A DNA stretch of 46,249 nt, taken from contig DASWED010000103.1 of assembly GCA_036394995.1 (NCBI GenBank), positions 1 to 46,249 of the forward strand, written 5' to 3'. Position numbers and translations under genes: made by a program. Positions 39,486-46,249 of this stretch are shown here, in pieces. The stretch is from DASWED01 sp036394995. Its GTDB lineage: Bacteria; Actinomycetota; UBA4738; JACQTL01. Position 1 is the stretch's first letter; every line of letters begins with the position of its first letter. The notes under the pieces are model-generated. The model was given only the letters and a program-made list of their open reading frames with translations, ran no database searches and was not told the origin of the DNA.

Positions 39486-40969
39486 GCGAGCGGAGGCCGG
39501 CGATGAACAGCGCACTGCGGGACAGGAAGTGGTGGACCACCCTGCGCCGCCGCACGCAGGACGAGGAGGGCGTGGCCCTCGTCACCGCGCTCCTGGTGAC
39601 CATGGTGCTCGCGTCGATCTCGGTGACCGTGGTGGGGCTCTCGGTCCACAACAGCACCGCCAGCGGGTACGACAGGAACCGGCTCCTGGCGGTGGACAGC
39701 GCGGAGGCGGGGCTCGACGCGGTCCTGTCGACCATGGCCCACACCGGGACCACGTCGCTGCCGTGCGGCCCGGGCGCCGTCACGGAGGTCCTCCCCACCA
39801 CGCCCCCGGCCCAGTACCGCGTCAAGGTGACGTACTACGCGACGTTCCCGCCGAGCGGGACGGCGATGGACTGCCCGCTCACCGACGCCGCCAGGCCGGC
39901 GGGTGCCGTGGTGGTGTCGAGGGGCACGGCCGCACCCGGGAGCCACCAGCCCGTGAAGCGGACCATGCAGACCCAGGTCCGGCTGACGCCGATCTACGGG
40001 GCCTTCGGGCAGGCCATCTTCTCGAACAGCGGGCTGCAGCTCGACAACAACCTGACCGTGACGGGGGACCAGGGCAACGACGGCAACCTGTACACGAACG
40101 GGACCTGGAACTGCACGAACAACTCGATCATCAACGGGAGCGTCTACGCACAGGGCGGGGCCTCCATGACCAACGGGTGCTCGGTGGCCCAGGACGTGTG
40201 GGCGGGCGGGGCGATCTCGATGTCCAACTCGGGCCACATCGGACACGACGTGACGTCGTCGACCTCGTCGGTGACGATGTCGAACTCCGCCACGGTGATC
40301 CACAACGCCACGGCCGGCACGGCCTGCACCGGGTGCGATGGCCGGGTGGGCGGAGCGATCACGCCGACCCACGTGTCGCCGGCGCCTCCCTACCTCGCGT
40401 TCCCCACGGTCGACTACGACGCGTTCGCATGGCAGGCCGGGGGCTTCGACGTCTCGCACACATTCTCCAGCTGCTCGTCGGCCATGTCGTTCGCCATGGA
40501 CGTCGGCTCCGCCACGAAGACCGTGGTGCGGATCACCCCGGCCTGCGCGCTGGCCCTCGCGACCGGTTCCACGGTCCAGCTCCGCGAGGACCTGGCCATC
40601 GTCACCGACGGGTCGATCTCCACCGTGAACAAGACGGTGTTCCAGTCGGCCGACGGGCAGCCGCACAACCTCTACCTGATCGTGCCGTCCACGGCGGTCG
40701 GCGGAGGATGCGCGAACGGGACCCATGACATCTCCATCGCCAACAACACCGACTTCAACAACGTGCGGCTGTTCATCTACTCGCCGTGCAACGTGTCGTT
40801 CAACAACAACAACAACGGCCTGGGAGGGCAGATCTTCGGGGGCACGGTGTCCATCACGAACCTCTATTCGCTGCAGTTCTCGCCGATGCTGATCCCGGGC
40901 TCCGGCCTGGTGACCGGCTACAACTCCGACATCGCGTTCCTCCGCGAGATCGCGAACGAGGCCGAGTAG
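39482..40969 (+). CDS. PilX-like membrane-anchored protein with beta-helix-like repeats
   Basis: 495 residues. An N-terminal basic segment is followed by EEGVALVTALLVTMVLASISVTVVGLSVHN, the PilX N-terminal helix; the canonical GFxxxE is replaced by GVALVT, so processing by prepilin peptidase is uncertain. The middle region (about 175-270) is rich in Asn/Gly/Ser with short recurring units (SNSGLQLDNN, GSVYAQGGASMTNGCSV, GAISMSNSGHIG) suggestive of a right-handed beta-helix. A five-Asn run (SFNNNNNG) lies near the end. ATG 39482 overlaps the PilW-like stop (ATGA); an alternative ATG at 39503 has GGAGG at 7-nt spacing. It ends 10 bp before the convergent rlmN gene, with no terminator seen. Confidence 0.8.
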   Translation: MSERRPAMNSALRDRKWWTTLRRRTQDEEGVALVTALLVTMVLASISVTVVGLSVHNSTASGYDRNRLLAVDSAEAGLDAVLSTMAHTGTTSLPCGPGAVTEVLPTTPPAQYRVKVTYYATFPPSGTAMDCPLTDAARPAGAVVVSRGTAAPGSHQPVKRTMQTQVRLTPIYGAFGQAIFSNSGLQLDNNLTVTGDQGNDGNLYTNGTWNCTNNSIINGSVYAQGGASMTNGCSVAQDVWAGGAISMSNSGHIGHDVTSSTSSVTMSNSATVIHNATAGTACTGCDGRVGGAITPTHVSPAPPYLAFPTVDYDAFAWQAGGFDVSHTFSSCSSAMSFAMDVGSATKTVVRITPACALALATGSTVQLREDLAIVTDGSISTVNKTVFQSADGQPHNLYLIVPSTAVGGGCANGTHDISIANNTDFNNVRLFIYSPCNVSFNNNNNGLGGQIFGGTVSITNLYSLQFSPMLIPGSGLVTGYNSDIAFLREIANEAE

Positions 40970-40979
40970 CAGGTCGGGC

Positions 40980-42080
40980 TCATCCGGCGATCGACTGGAG
41001 CTCCTCGCGGGTGGGGAGCTCCCGGTCGCCGACGGGGTGTCGCTCCGGGGCCGCGTCCCAGTGGAGCTGTCCGCACGCGGCGTCGATCTCCCGGCCCCGG
41101 GTGTCGCGGACGGTGACGGGGACCTTGCCCGACTCCAGGATCTCCACGAACCTCCGGATGCGCCGGCGGGTGCTCGGCTGGTAGGCCGAGTGGGGCGTGG
41201 GGTTCATCGGGATCAGGTTCACGTGGGCGTGGAGCCGCCGGGCGATGGGGGCCAGGAGCGATGCCTGGCGGTCGTCGTCGTTGACGTCCCGGATCATGGT
41301 CCACTCGATCGAGGGGCGGCGGTTCGTCCGCCCGCGCCATTCCTCCACGGCGGCCTGGAGTTCCTCGAGTGGCCACAGCCGGTTCACGGGCACGAGGTCG
41401 CTCCGGAGGTCGTCGTCGGCGGCGTGGAGGCTGACGGCCAGGCCGACCTGCGGATGGTCCTGGCCCAGGCGCCGGATCCCCGGCACCACGCCGACGGTGG
41501 AGACCGTGACGTGGCGGGCGGCGAGGTCCGGGCCGCGGGGGTCGAGCAGCCTGGCCACGGCGTCGCGGGTGTGGCGGTAGTTCGCCATCGGTTCGCCCAT
41601 GCCCATGAACACGACGTTCGTGAGGGGCTTCTCGACGTCCGGCCTGGCCTCCCGTGCGGCCCGCTTGGCCCACACCACCTGTGAGGCGATCTCCCCCGAC
41701 GTCAGGTTGTTCTGCAGGCCCATCTGCCCGGTGGCGCAGAAGCCGCAGCCCATGGCGCAGCCCGTCTGGCTGGAGACGCACACGGTCATGCGGTGGGGAT
41801 AGGCCATCAGGACGGCCTCCACCACGTGGACGCCGCCCAGCCGGAGGAGGGCCTTGCGCGTGGTGCCGCCGTCGGTCTCGCGTTCGGTGAGCACCTCGAG
41901 CCGTGCCGGGAGCTCGCCGGCGAGGCGGTCCCGGAGGACCTGGGGGAGCTCCGTCATCTCGTCGTAGGTGGCCGCCCGGCGCCACAGGCCATCCATGACT
42001 TGATTGGCCCGATATGAGGGTTCCCCCCACTGCCTGAGCTCGTCGGCGAGCTGTTCGAACGTGACGTCGTAGGCGTTCAC
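40980..42080 (-). CDS. rlmN: 23S rRNA (adenine2503-C2)-methyltransferase RlmN
   Basis: 366-residue radical-SAM enzyme. The iron-sulfur cluster Cys residues are C108, C112, C115 (CAMGCGFC). The methyl-carrying and resolving cysteines expected for RlmN are C101 (TVCVSSQTGC) and C336 (DAACGQL). GMGEPMANY is the SAM-binding GEP motif, and TVSTVGVVPGI and LAVSLHA follow the family order. It methylates A2503 of 23S rRNA and A37 of some tRNAs. The ATG at 42080 fits family length. It is convergent with the PilX-like gene and 40 bp downstream of the lysozyme-like gene on the same strand. Confidence 0.96.
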   Translation of the reverse strand: MNAYDVTFEQLADELRQWGEPSYRANQVMDGLWRRAATYDEMTELPQVLRDRLAGELPARLEVLTERETDGGTTRKALLRLGGVHVVEAVLMAYPHRMTVCVSSQTGCAMGCGFCATGQMGLQNNLTSGEIASQVVWAKRAAREARPDVEKPLTNVVFMGMGEPMANYRHTRDAVARLLDPRGPDLAARHVTVSTVGVVPGIRRLGQDHPQVGLAVSLHAADDDLRSDLVPVNRLWPLEELQAAVEEWRGRTNRRPSIEWTMIRDVNDDDRQASLLAPIARRLHAHVNLIPMNPTPHSAYQPSTRRRIRRFVEILESGKVPVTVRDTRGREIDAACGQLHWDAAPERHPVGDRELPTREELQSIAG

Positions 42081-42120
42081 GCACCCCAGCGTATCGGCCG
42101 GCCGGGCTCGCGTGTCCGGG

Positions 42121-43128
42121 CTACACGCACCAGTGCTTGGTGGTCCACGGATCCCAGCCCTGCCGCCGCCACAGGAGGTGGGCGTGGATCGCGTTCGCCC
42201 GGGGATCGTAGGGGTCGAACCGCCACCCGTACTCGTTGTTCCCGTCCCACCAGAACGGCATCATCTGGAACAGCCCCGCGGCACCGGACTCGGCGTTGCG
42301 GTCGTTGGGGTTGTCGCCGCTCTCGTGGTCGGCGATGCACTGGGCGGCGACGCCGTCGGGCCCCGGTCCCCAGATCGAGACGATGAGGGCGTCCATCTCG
42401 CTCTGGGACTGCCTCGGAGGCGCCTGGGGGGGCGGTGGCCGGAGGTCGGTCGGCGGCGGCGCGGCCCGCTCGATCACGGCCAGCGCGACCTGGCGGTCGA
42501 GCTGCCGTTCGAGCTGGTCGATCAGCCGGCGCTGGTCCGCGATCGCGGCCCGCATCTCCGTCCCCGAACGGTGGAGTCCTTCGAGCGTGGCCGTCACGCC
42601 GAGCTCGGCGGAACGGCGGTCGGCCTCGGCCTGCGCGGCCCGGGCCCGTGTTCGGACCGACGCGTCGACCACGTGGGAGGTGTTCCCGGCCACCTCCGAG
42701 AGCAGGCCCGCGCCCTCGGCGACGTCCGACAGCGAGCCCATCCCGAGGAGCGCGGACAGCCACGGCGCCGAGCCCCCGGTCTCATAGGTCCAGCGGGCGA
42801 CCGCGTCGAACCGGGACCCGGCCCGGGATGCCTCCTCGGCGGCCCGGTCGGACCGGCGCCCGGCCGCCGCCAGGTCGTCCCGGAGCGTCACCAGCAGCAC
42901 CCTCCCGTCGTGGACCTGCTCGGCGAGGAGCGAGAGTCGGACGTTCAGCGCCTGGAGCTCCGCTCGAGCCGTCTGGACGTCGTCGCGGGCCGCGTCGACC
43001 CGCGACGAGGAGGAGGCGGGAACGGTCGTGCCGAGCAGACAGCCCACGATCAACAGCGCGGTGGCGGCGGGGCGGTGCCGGCCACGGCGCGGCGTTGGGG
43101 TGTTCGTGATTCGCGTTGCGGGAGCCAT
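42121..43128 (-). CDS. Secreted coiled-coil protein with lysozyme-like (transglycosylase SLT) domain
   Basis: 335 residues. Signal peptide about 1-42 (PAATALLIVGCLLGTTVPASSS). Two long coiled-coil stretches (about 45-110 and 160-220, Ala/Arg/Glu/Leu heptads) flank a short Gly/Ser hinge, a layout like NlpC/P60-associated or EnvC-like regulators. A Pro-rich linker (PPPTDLRPPPPQAPP) leads to a C-terminal lysozyme-fold domain: CIADHESGDNPNDRNAESGAAGLFQMM has the catalytic Glu (HESG) and the GxxGLFQ signature of Rpf/SLT enzymes. Predicted to cleave peptidoglycan in the cell wall. The C-terminus ends in Trp/His/Cys. Confidence 0.85.
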   Translation of the reverse strand: MAPATRITNTPTPRRGRHRPAATALLIVGCLLGTTVPASSSSRVDAARDDVQTARAELQALNVRLSLLAEQVHDGRVLLVTLRDDLAAAGRRSDRAAEEASRAGSRFDAVARWTYETGGSAPWLSALLGMGSLSDVAEGAGLLSEVAGNTSHVVDASVRTRARAAQAEADRRSAELGVTATLEGLHRSGTEMRAAIADQRRLIDQLERQLDRQVALAVIERAAPPPTDLRPPPPQAPPRQSQSEMDALIVSIWGPGPDGVAAQCIADHESGDNPNDRNAESGAAGLFQMMPFWWDGNNEYGWRFDPYDPRANAIHAHLLWRRQGWDPWTTKHWCV

Positions 43129-43167
43129 CCAGTGATGGTTCGACCGAACACGCGCCGGCCTTGAAGG

Positions 43168-44007
43168 TCACGCCGCCGCGATCAGCCCCACGCCCGCCAG
43201 GGCGGCGGCGACGCCGATCAGCTGCGGCCGCGAGATGCGCTCGTGGAGCACCAGGAACGCCAGGAGCGCCACCACCACCGGGTACAGCTGGCCGAGCACC
43301 GCGACCACGCTGATCAGCCCCCGCGTGCTGGCAACTGAGAACACCAGCGTGGCGGCGCCGTCCAGGACGCCGTTGTCGAGCACCACGGCCCGGTCGGCGG
43401 GGGCCAGGCGGAGCGGCGTCCGGCGGACGAGCACGGCGGTCGCCACCAGGGTCGTGAGCACCAGCCGAACCGAGAGCACGGCCCACAGCGCGTCCCCGTC
43501 CGCCGCCGCGTTGAGCCACGCCAGCGATGAGCCGAGCCCGACGGCGGCGACGAGCGCCGGCCCCACCCCGGCCGCGGCCGACGCCCGCCCGCCGAGGGGG
43601 TCCGGTTCGCGGGCCGCCAGCACCACGCCCGTCAGCGCCAGCGCGATCCCTGCCGCCTGGACCGGCCCGGGGCGCTCCCCGATGAAGAAGCTCACGCCGA
43701 TGGGGATCACGGAGTTCGTGGCCGAGATCGGCGCGACGATGCCCATCGCGCCCACCGCGAGCCCCCGGTACAGCGCGGTGGCCCCCACCACGGCGATCAC
43801 GCCGCCGATGGCCGCGTACAGCAGGGACCGCGCGGCAGGCGGCCCCTGCCCCCGGATCGCCACCGCCCCCGCCGTGATCGTGAGCCCGATCACCTGCGAC
43901 CACAGCAGCACGGTGAGCACCGGCAACCGCCGCGTGGCCACCCCCGCCAGGAAGTCCGCCGACCCCCAGCACAGGCTCGCCCCCAAGGCGAGCCCGACGG
44001 TGAGCAC
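43168..44007 (-). CDS. EamA/DMT-family permease
   Basis: About 279-residue membrane protein with ten hydrophobic segments in two EamA halves (ALGASLCWGSADFLAGVATRR opening the first; ALVAAVGLGSSLAWLNAAADG the second; GQLYPVVVALLAFLVLHERISRPQLIGVAAALAGVGLI is the standard closing motif). Drug/metabolite transporter superfamily; the substrate is unknown. The longest frame reaches 44094 but starts with TTG and runs through the low-GC islet; the GTG at 44007, directly before the first helix, fits the family better, though no ribosome-binding site is clear. Confidence 0.87.
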   Translation of the reverse strand: MLTVGLALGASLCWGSADFLAGVATRRLPVLTVLLWSQVIGLTITAGAVAIRGQGPPAARSLLYAAIGGVIAVVGATALYRGLAVGAMGIVAPISATNSVIPIGVSFFIGERPGPVQAAGIALALTGVVLAAREPDPLGGRASAAAGVGPALVAAVGLGSSLAWLNAAADGDALWAVLSVRLVLTTLVATAVLVRRTPLRLAPADRAVVLDNGVLDGAATLVFSVASTRGLISVVAVLGQLYPVVVALLAFLVLHERISRPQLIGVAAALAGVGLIAAA

Positions 44008-44102
44008 GATCGTCCGGGGCCGGAGACCGACATCTGCTTGAGTTGAGCATACGTGCGCAACAAGCCGCTTTCGCGCAAGTCCCTGATGAGTCAATCGATG
44101 GC

Positions 44103-44131
44103 TTGACTTCCTCGTGAGGGCTCGATACCGT
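44103..44131 (+). promoter_or_regulatory. Promoter of the low-GC gene pair
   Basis: TTGACT (44103-44108), 17-bp spacer, TACCGT (44126-44131). Transcription would start near 44138, in front of GGGAGGGAG (44139-44147) and the ATG at 44158. Confidence 0.6.
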
Positions 44132-44157
44132 TACCCTCGGGAGGGAGCCAACCAGGG

Positions 44158-44859
44158 ATGCGGAAGCTAGCTCGGAGTCTCTGCGTGTCAGTCGTGGCGA
44201 TGACGCTCGTCGGTGTAGGTTCGCTCCCCGCGCTTGCGTCGTGTGACCCGAGCAGGTCGGATGACGGACTCTCATACTTTGACGGATGGTACCGTGACCC
44301 TCCTGGAACATACCTAGCCAAGGCGGTATATTCAAGTATTCTCAACTACAACCCGTTCGTTCATTCAGGAGCCAACGACACATCCGCCTGGTCGATGTTG
44401 TTCCTAACGGGAAGTAAGTACTACGCTCAGGTTGGTTGGCTCAAGAGTCCGAATGGAACGCGCAATACTTTTGTGGAGTTCGTCTATCTGCCGGACGGCA
44501 GATATCGCACTGACACCTTCCCGCCCGATTCAACCGGAACATATCACACGTACAAGGTTACGGTGCGGACCCGGGACGGTTTCGTGGACTACTATGATGA
44601 TGGCAACGACATCGACGAGAGTCCGCAGTTTGCCGACTACAATGAGGGCCAGATCTTTGGGGAGATACACACACTTGCAAACCAAATGCCCGGTGGGAAG
44701 AACAATCATATGAGGTTCCAAGGCTCGCACATCTTCTACAACGCTGGCAACCATGAATTCGATGGTGCCCCTTCCTCCGATCTTGGTACAACGTACTGGA
44801 ACTACAACGTGGTCAGCACTACGGAACTAGCCATTTGGGACAAAGCATGCGATTCATGA
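44158..44859 (+). CDS. Secreted protein of unknown function
   Basis: 233 residues. Signal peptide about 1-27 (MRKLARSLCVSVVAMTLVGVGSLPALAS) with a typical A-x-A-S cleavage. The mature part is rich in Tyr, Asp, Asn, Phe and Trp (SYFDGWYRD, SKYYAQVGWLKS, VDYYDDGNDIDESPQF), consistent with a compact beta-sandwich or lectin-like fold, but I recognise no family and no catalytic motif. Only two Cys remain after cleavage, near the two ends (SCDP... and KACDS), so a terminal disulfide is likely. The gene has its own promoter and GGGAGGGAG Shine-Dalgarno. Codon use is markedly more A/T-rich than neighbours. The stop overlaps the next gene's ATG (ATGA). Confidence 0.75.
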   Translation: MRKLARSLCVSVVAMTLVGVGSLPALASCDPSRSDDGLSYFDGWYRDPPGTYLAKAVYSSILNYNPFVHSGANDTSAWSMLFLTGSKYYAQVGWLKSPNGTRNTFVEFVYLPDGRYRTDTFPPDSTGTYHTYKVTVRTRDGFVDYYDDGNDIDESPQFADYNEGQIFGEIHTLANQMPGGKNNHMRFQGSHIFYNAGNHEFDGAPSSDLGTTYWNYNVVSTTELAIWDKACDS

Positions 44860-45413
44860 GGGGACGGAACCAAGGGCTTGTCGTGGGATTGATTGTCGGC
44901 CTTTGCTCAACCGGGGTTCTGGTCGCGGTGGTAAGTCTCGGGGCGTCAAGTCATGGCACATTGGGGCCGGGAGAAACTGTGTCGGCCTCATCCGGCGGCC
45001 ATTCAATAACACTTAACTCCGTGTCGTCCGATGAGCTAATGGCTCGCGGTATCTCCCTCGCTCAGTTGGATTCATCCCAGGAGGCGAGTGTAACGGTGAG
45101 TTCGTCGGCGGCTGTAGAGGACGCTCTGCAAGAATACCCAGGATCGTCAGTGGTTGAGAACGTGCAAGCCTCCGTAACGGACAGTTTTGTTCCGGCCGTC
45201 GATGGATGTGTCTGCTGGATTGTATCTATAGTGCCGCCCGGAGGAATCCACCCCGTAGGCGGAGGACCAGCTAACGCGACTGAAAGCCCGATTACGGGGA
45301 CCTATTTTCTGGTCTTCATAGACGCCACCAGCGGTGTTTTTCGTTTCGGCGCATCAGGCGTGGACGTCGATGCTCCCCATTCCAATCCAGCACCCGCGGT
45401 CTCGACTCGCTAG
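44856..45413 (+). CDS. Membrane-anchored exported protein of unknown function
   Basis: 185 residues from ATG 44856 (overlapping the previous TGA as ATGA); an ATG at 44847 is also in frame. An N-terminal hydrophobic segment (GLVVGLIVGLCSTGVLVAVVSLGAS) is either a signal anchor or an uncleaved signal peptide; the remainder (about 35-185) is Ser/Val/Gly-rich and predicted extracytoplasmic, with a CVC motif (DGCVCWIVSIVPPGG) and a beta-strand-rich end (TYFLVFIDATSGVFRFG). No family recognised. Translational coupling to the upstream secreted protein suggests that the two act together, for instance as ligand and membrane partner, but this is inference. The stop shares CTAG with the convergent small gene. 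Confidence 0.7.
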   Translation: MRGRNQGLVVGLIVGLCSTGVLVAVVSLGASSHGTLGPGETVSASSGGHSITLNSVSSDELMARGISLAQLDSSQEASVTVSSSAAVEDALQEYPGSSVVENVQASVTDSFVPAVDGCVCWIVSIVPPGGIHPVGGGPANATESPITGTYFLVFIDATSGVFRFGASGVDVDAPHSNPAPAVSTR

Positions 45414-45691
45414 CCCGGCGACTGCTGGGCCTTTCGCCGAGCAACAGCGAATGCCCCAAGCACGTAGGCAACAACCAAACCACCGATGCCTATGAGGACA
45501 CGCACCACAACGTGATGATCGGCGGGGGCCTGGAATGGGCGAGCATGGACGGGGACCGGCCGACATAGGTGCTCCGTATGGCTCGCTGCACGGTCACCAG
45601 GACACGAGTAGGTTGTGGGAATGGCTACCGCCAGACAAGCGACTAAGAGAAGGAGCGCCACCGCCGATATCAGTAGAAATCGATCCCGCAC
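45410..45691 (-). CDS. Small two-helix membrane protein, unknown function
   Basis: About 93 residues from GTG 45691. Two hydrophobic helices (FLLISAVALLLLVACLAVAIP, about 6-26; VVVRVLIGIGGLVVAYVLGAFAV, about 60-84) bracket a polar loop of about 33 residues with two Cys. A basic C-terminal tail (RRKAQQ) follows. No Shine-Dalgarno is visible; TACTCT lies about 8 nt before the start, so a leaderless transcript is possible. The longer frame to 46120 is not believable upstream of 45691. No family recognised; the stop overlaps that of the convergent gene. Confidence 0.5.
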   Translation of the reverse strand: MRDRFLLISAVALLLLVACLAVAIPTTYSCPGDRAASHTEHLCRPVPVHARPFQAPADHHVVVRVLIGIGGLVVAYVLGAFAVARRKAQQSPG

Positions 45692-46200
45692 TGATGAGAG
45701 AGTAACATGAGGGAGGGCGATATGCGAAAGGGGTGCGGACCCACGGCGGACGGACGAAAGACGGCGACAGAGGGCGCGCAGTAGTTCTGTCTGCGTTGTG
45801 CGGGCATCCGTCCAAATCTCATGGGACTCCGGGGCTTGGTTTGCGCCCGACTCAAAGCCACACTTCCCGGTTCTAATCATGTAAGGGCCTCGGTGCTTGC
45901 TCGGCCCGGGGTCCCAGGGTTGCATGAGGCAGCCCGGCTGGTCCGGGAGGGAGGCGTCGAAGTTGACTCTGAGGGAAGCACCGGAAGGTGTGGAGCCTCG
46001 CTCGGCTGATGGCCTCCTCCGGCCCGGCCACGGATGCCCCGCATGAGGGAAGTGGGACGGCCCCGTGCGGCCGGGCCCGTTTGCAGCACATGAGTGGGAG
46101 CCGCGGTGGGGCTCAGCCACCTTGGGACCGTGGTCGATGAGGCGTCGCCCCTCGGGCGGCTGAGGCCGACGATCAGGCGCGGCCCCGGGAAGGAGGAGCC
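45692..46200. other. Non-coding stretch before the final partial gene
   Basis: About 500 bp without a convincing gene: short frames lack ribosome-binding sites and have poor composition. GC rises from about 45890 rightward. It contains a strong fold at 46022-46076 (see separate entry). Confidence 0.6.
46022..46076 (+). ncRNA. Candidate structured RNA upstream of the truncated gene
   Basis: GCCCGGCCACGG (46022-46033) pairs with CCGTGCGGCCGGGC (46063-46076), 12 bp with a 2-nt bulge, and the loop contains ATGC-CCC-GCAT, a second small hairpin. No T-tract follows, so it is not a terminator. If the gene at 46201 is an IS110-type transposase, this is where a bridge RNA would lie; otherwise it may be a leader structure. 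Confidence 0.35.
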
Positions 46201-46249
46201 ATGGTCGAGCGACGACTGCTCGGCATCGACCTCGGCATCACGAGCGCCC
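46201..46249 (+). CDS. Truncated gene: RNase H-like fold start (IS110-type transposase or FGGY kinase)
   Basis: Only 16 codons are inside the window: MVERRLLGIDLGITSA. GIDLG is a first beta-strand with an acidic residue, shared by IS110-family DEDD transposases and by FGGY sugar kinases (GIDLGTTS). GGAAGGAGGAG precedes the ATG at 6 nt, a strong Shine-Dalgarno. The long structured non-coding stretch and the adjacent atypical islet favour the transposase reading; the near-match to GIDxGTTS favours a kinase. It cannot be resolved here. Confidence 0.5.
   Translation, partial: MVERRLLGIDLGITSA

Larger units (their letters stand above)
44010..45890. other. Low-GC islet with atypical codon use
   Basis: Between the EamA gene and about 45890 the sequence has clearly more A/T, with many A/T-ending codons (GAT, TAT, AAT, ACA), unlike the over 90% G/C third positions elsewhere. 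It carries three small genes for exported/membrane proteins with no recognised relatives. No integrase, terminal repeats or flanking duplication is seen; the right edge merges into the stretch before a possible IS-type gene. Likely horizontally acquired. Confidence 0.6.

Noticed and set aside
44008..44094. Longer N-terminus of the EamA permease from a TTG at 44094
   Set aside because: The added residues are polar, lie in the low-GC islet, have no ribosome-binding site and are not typical of the family.
45869..45878. A GGTTCTAATC stretch resembling a tRNA T-loop
   Set aside because: No acceptor, D or anticodon stems can be drawn around it, so it is neither a tRNA nor a recognisable tRNA fragment or attachment site.

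Overview
The window is GC-rich (roughly 70%) and comes from a chromosome that looks like an uncultured actinomycetote. The supporting evidence is many GTG starts, GTGA/ATGA stop-start overlaps, a PAC2 protein, a mycobacterial-type long-chain acyl-CoA ligase, an F420-type LLM oxidoreductase and an ECF sigma factor with a GGAA(A)C/CGTT promoter. No rRNA, tRNA, CRISPR array or complete mobile element is visible.

Layout. 1-7.2 kb: a VIT/CCC1 metal transporter and a PAC2 protein (minus), a GAF-GGDEF-GAF-GAF-HD-GYP cyclic-di-GMP protein, a zinc-ribbon membrane protein, a sarcosine-oxidase-like flavoenzyme and a 3-hydroxyisobutyrate-dehydrogenase-like enzyme. 7.2-17.2 kb: a 1459-residue secreted sulfatase with tandem Ig-like repeats, a divergent PAS/GAF histidine kinase, and an ECF sigma factor translationally coupled to a membrane-anchored beta-propeller protein. 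17.2-21.2 kb: a minus-strand operon of GH38 alpha-mannosidase, PfkB kinase and pseudouridine-5'-phosphate glycosidase, joined by GTGA overlaps. 21.25-21.62 kb: two tandem, self-contained promoter/structured-RNA/terminator units that look like duplicated small RNA genes. 21.6-26.7 kb: DUF309 protein, RTX-repeat secreted protein, fatty-acyl-CoA ligase and a sialidase-fold secreted protein.

26.9-36.9 kb is a plus-strand catabolic run: an ABC importer (two permeases, ATPase, NMT1/THI5-type binding lipoprotein), an F420/LLM oxidoreductase, a beta-ureidopropionase-type nitrilase, a class III aminotransferase, dihydropyrimidinase and a CoA-acylating semialdehyde dehydrogenase. Together they can take a dihydropyrimidine to acetyl-CoA or propionyl-CoA, CO2 and ammonia. 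The usual first enzyme, the PreTA dihydropyrimidine dehydrogenase, is not in the window, which makes the F420-type enzyme interesting.

36.9-41 kb: a strongly structured leader followed by three overlapping type IV prepilin-like genes. 41-44 kb (minus): rlmN, a coiled-coil/lysozyme-like cell-wall enzyme and an EamA permease. 44.0-45.9 kb: an islet of clearly lower GC with a coupled pair of exported proteins of unknown function and a small membrane protein. The window ends in the first 16 codons of another gene, preceded by a strongly folding non-coding stretch.

The best candidates for something undescribed are the tandem small-RNA pair at 21.3-21.6 kb and the structured leader at 36.88-36.98 kb.
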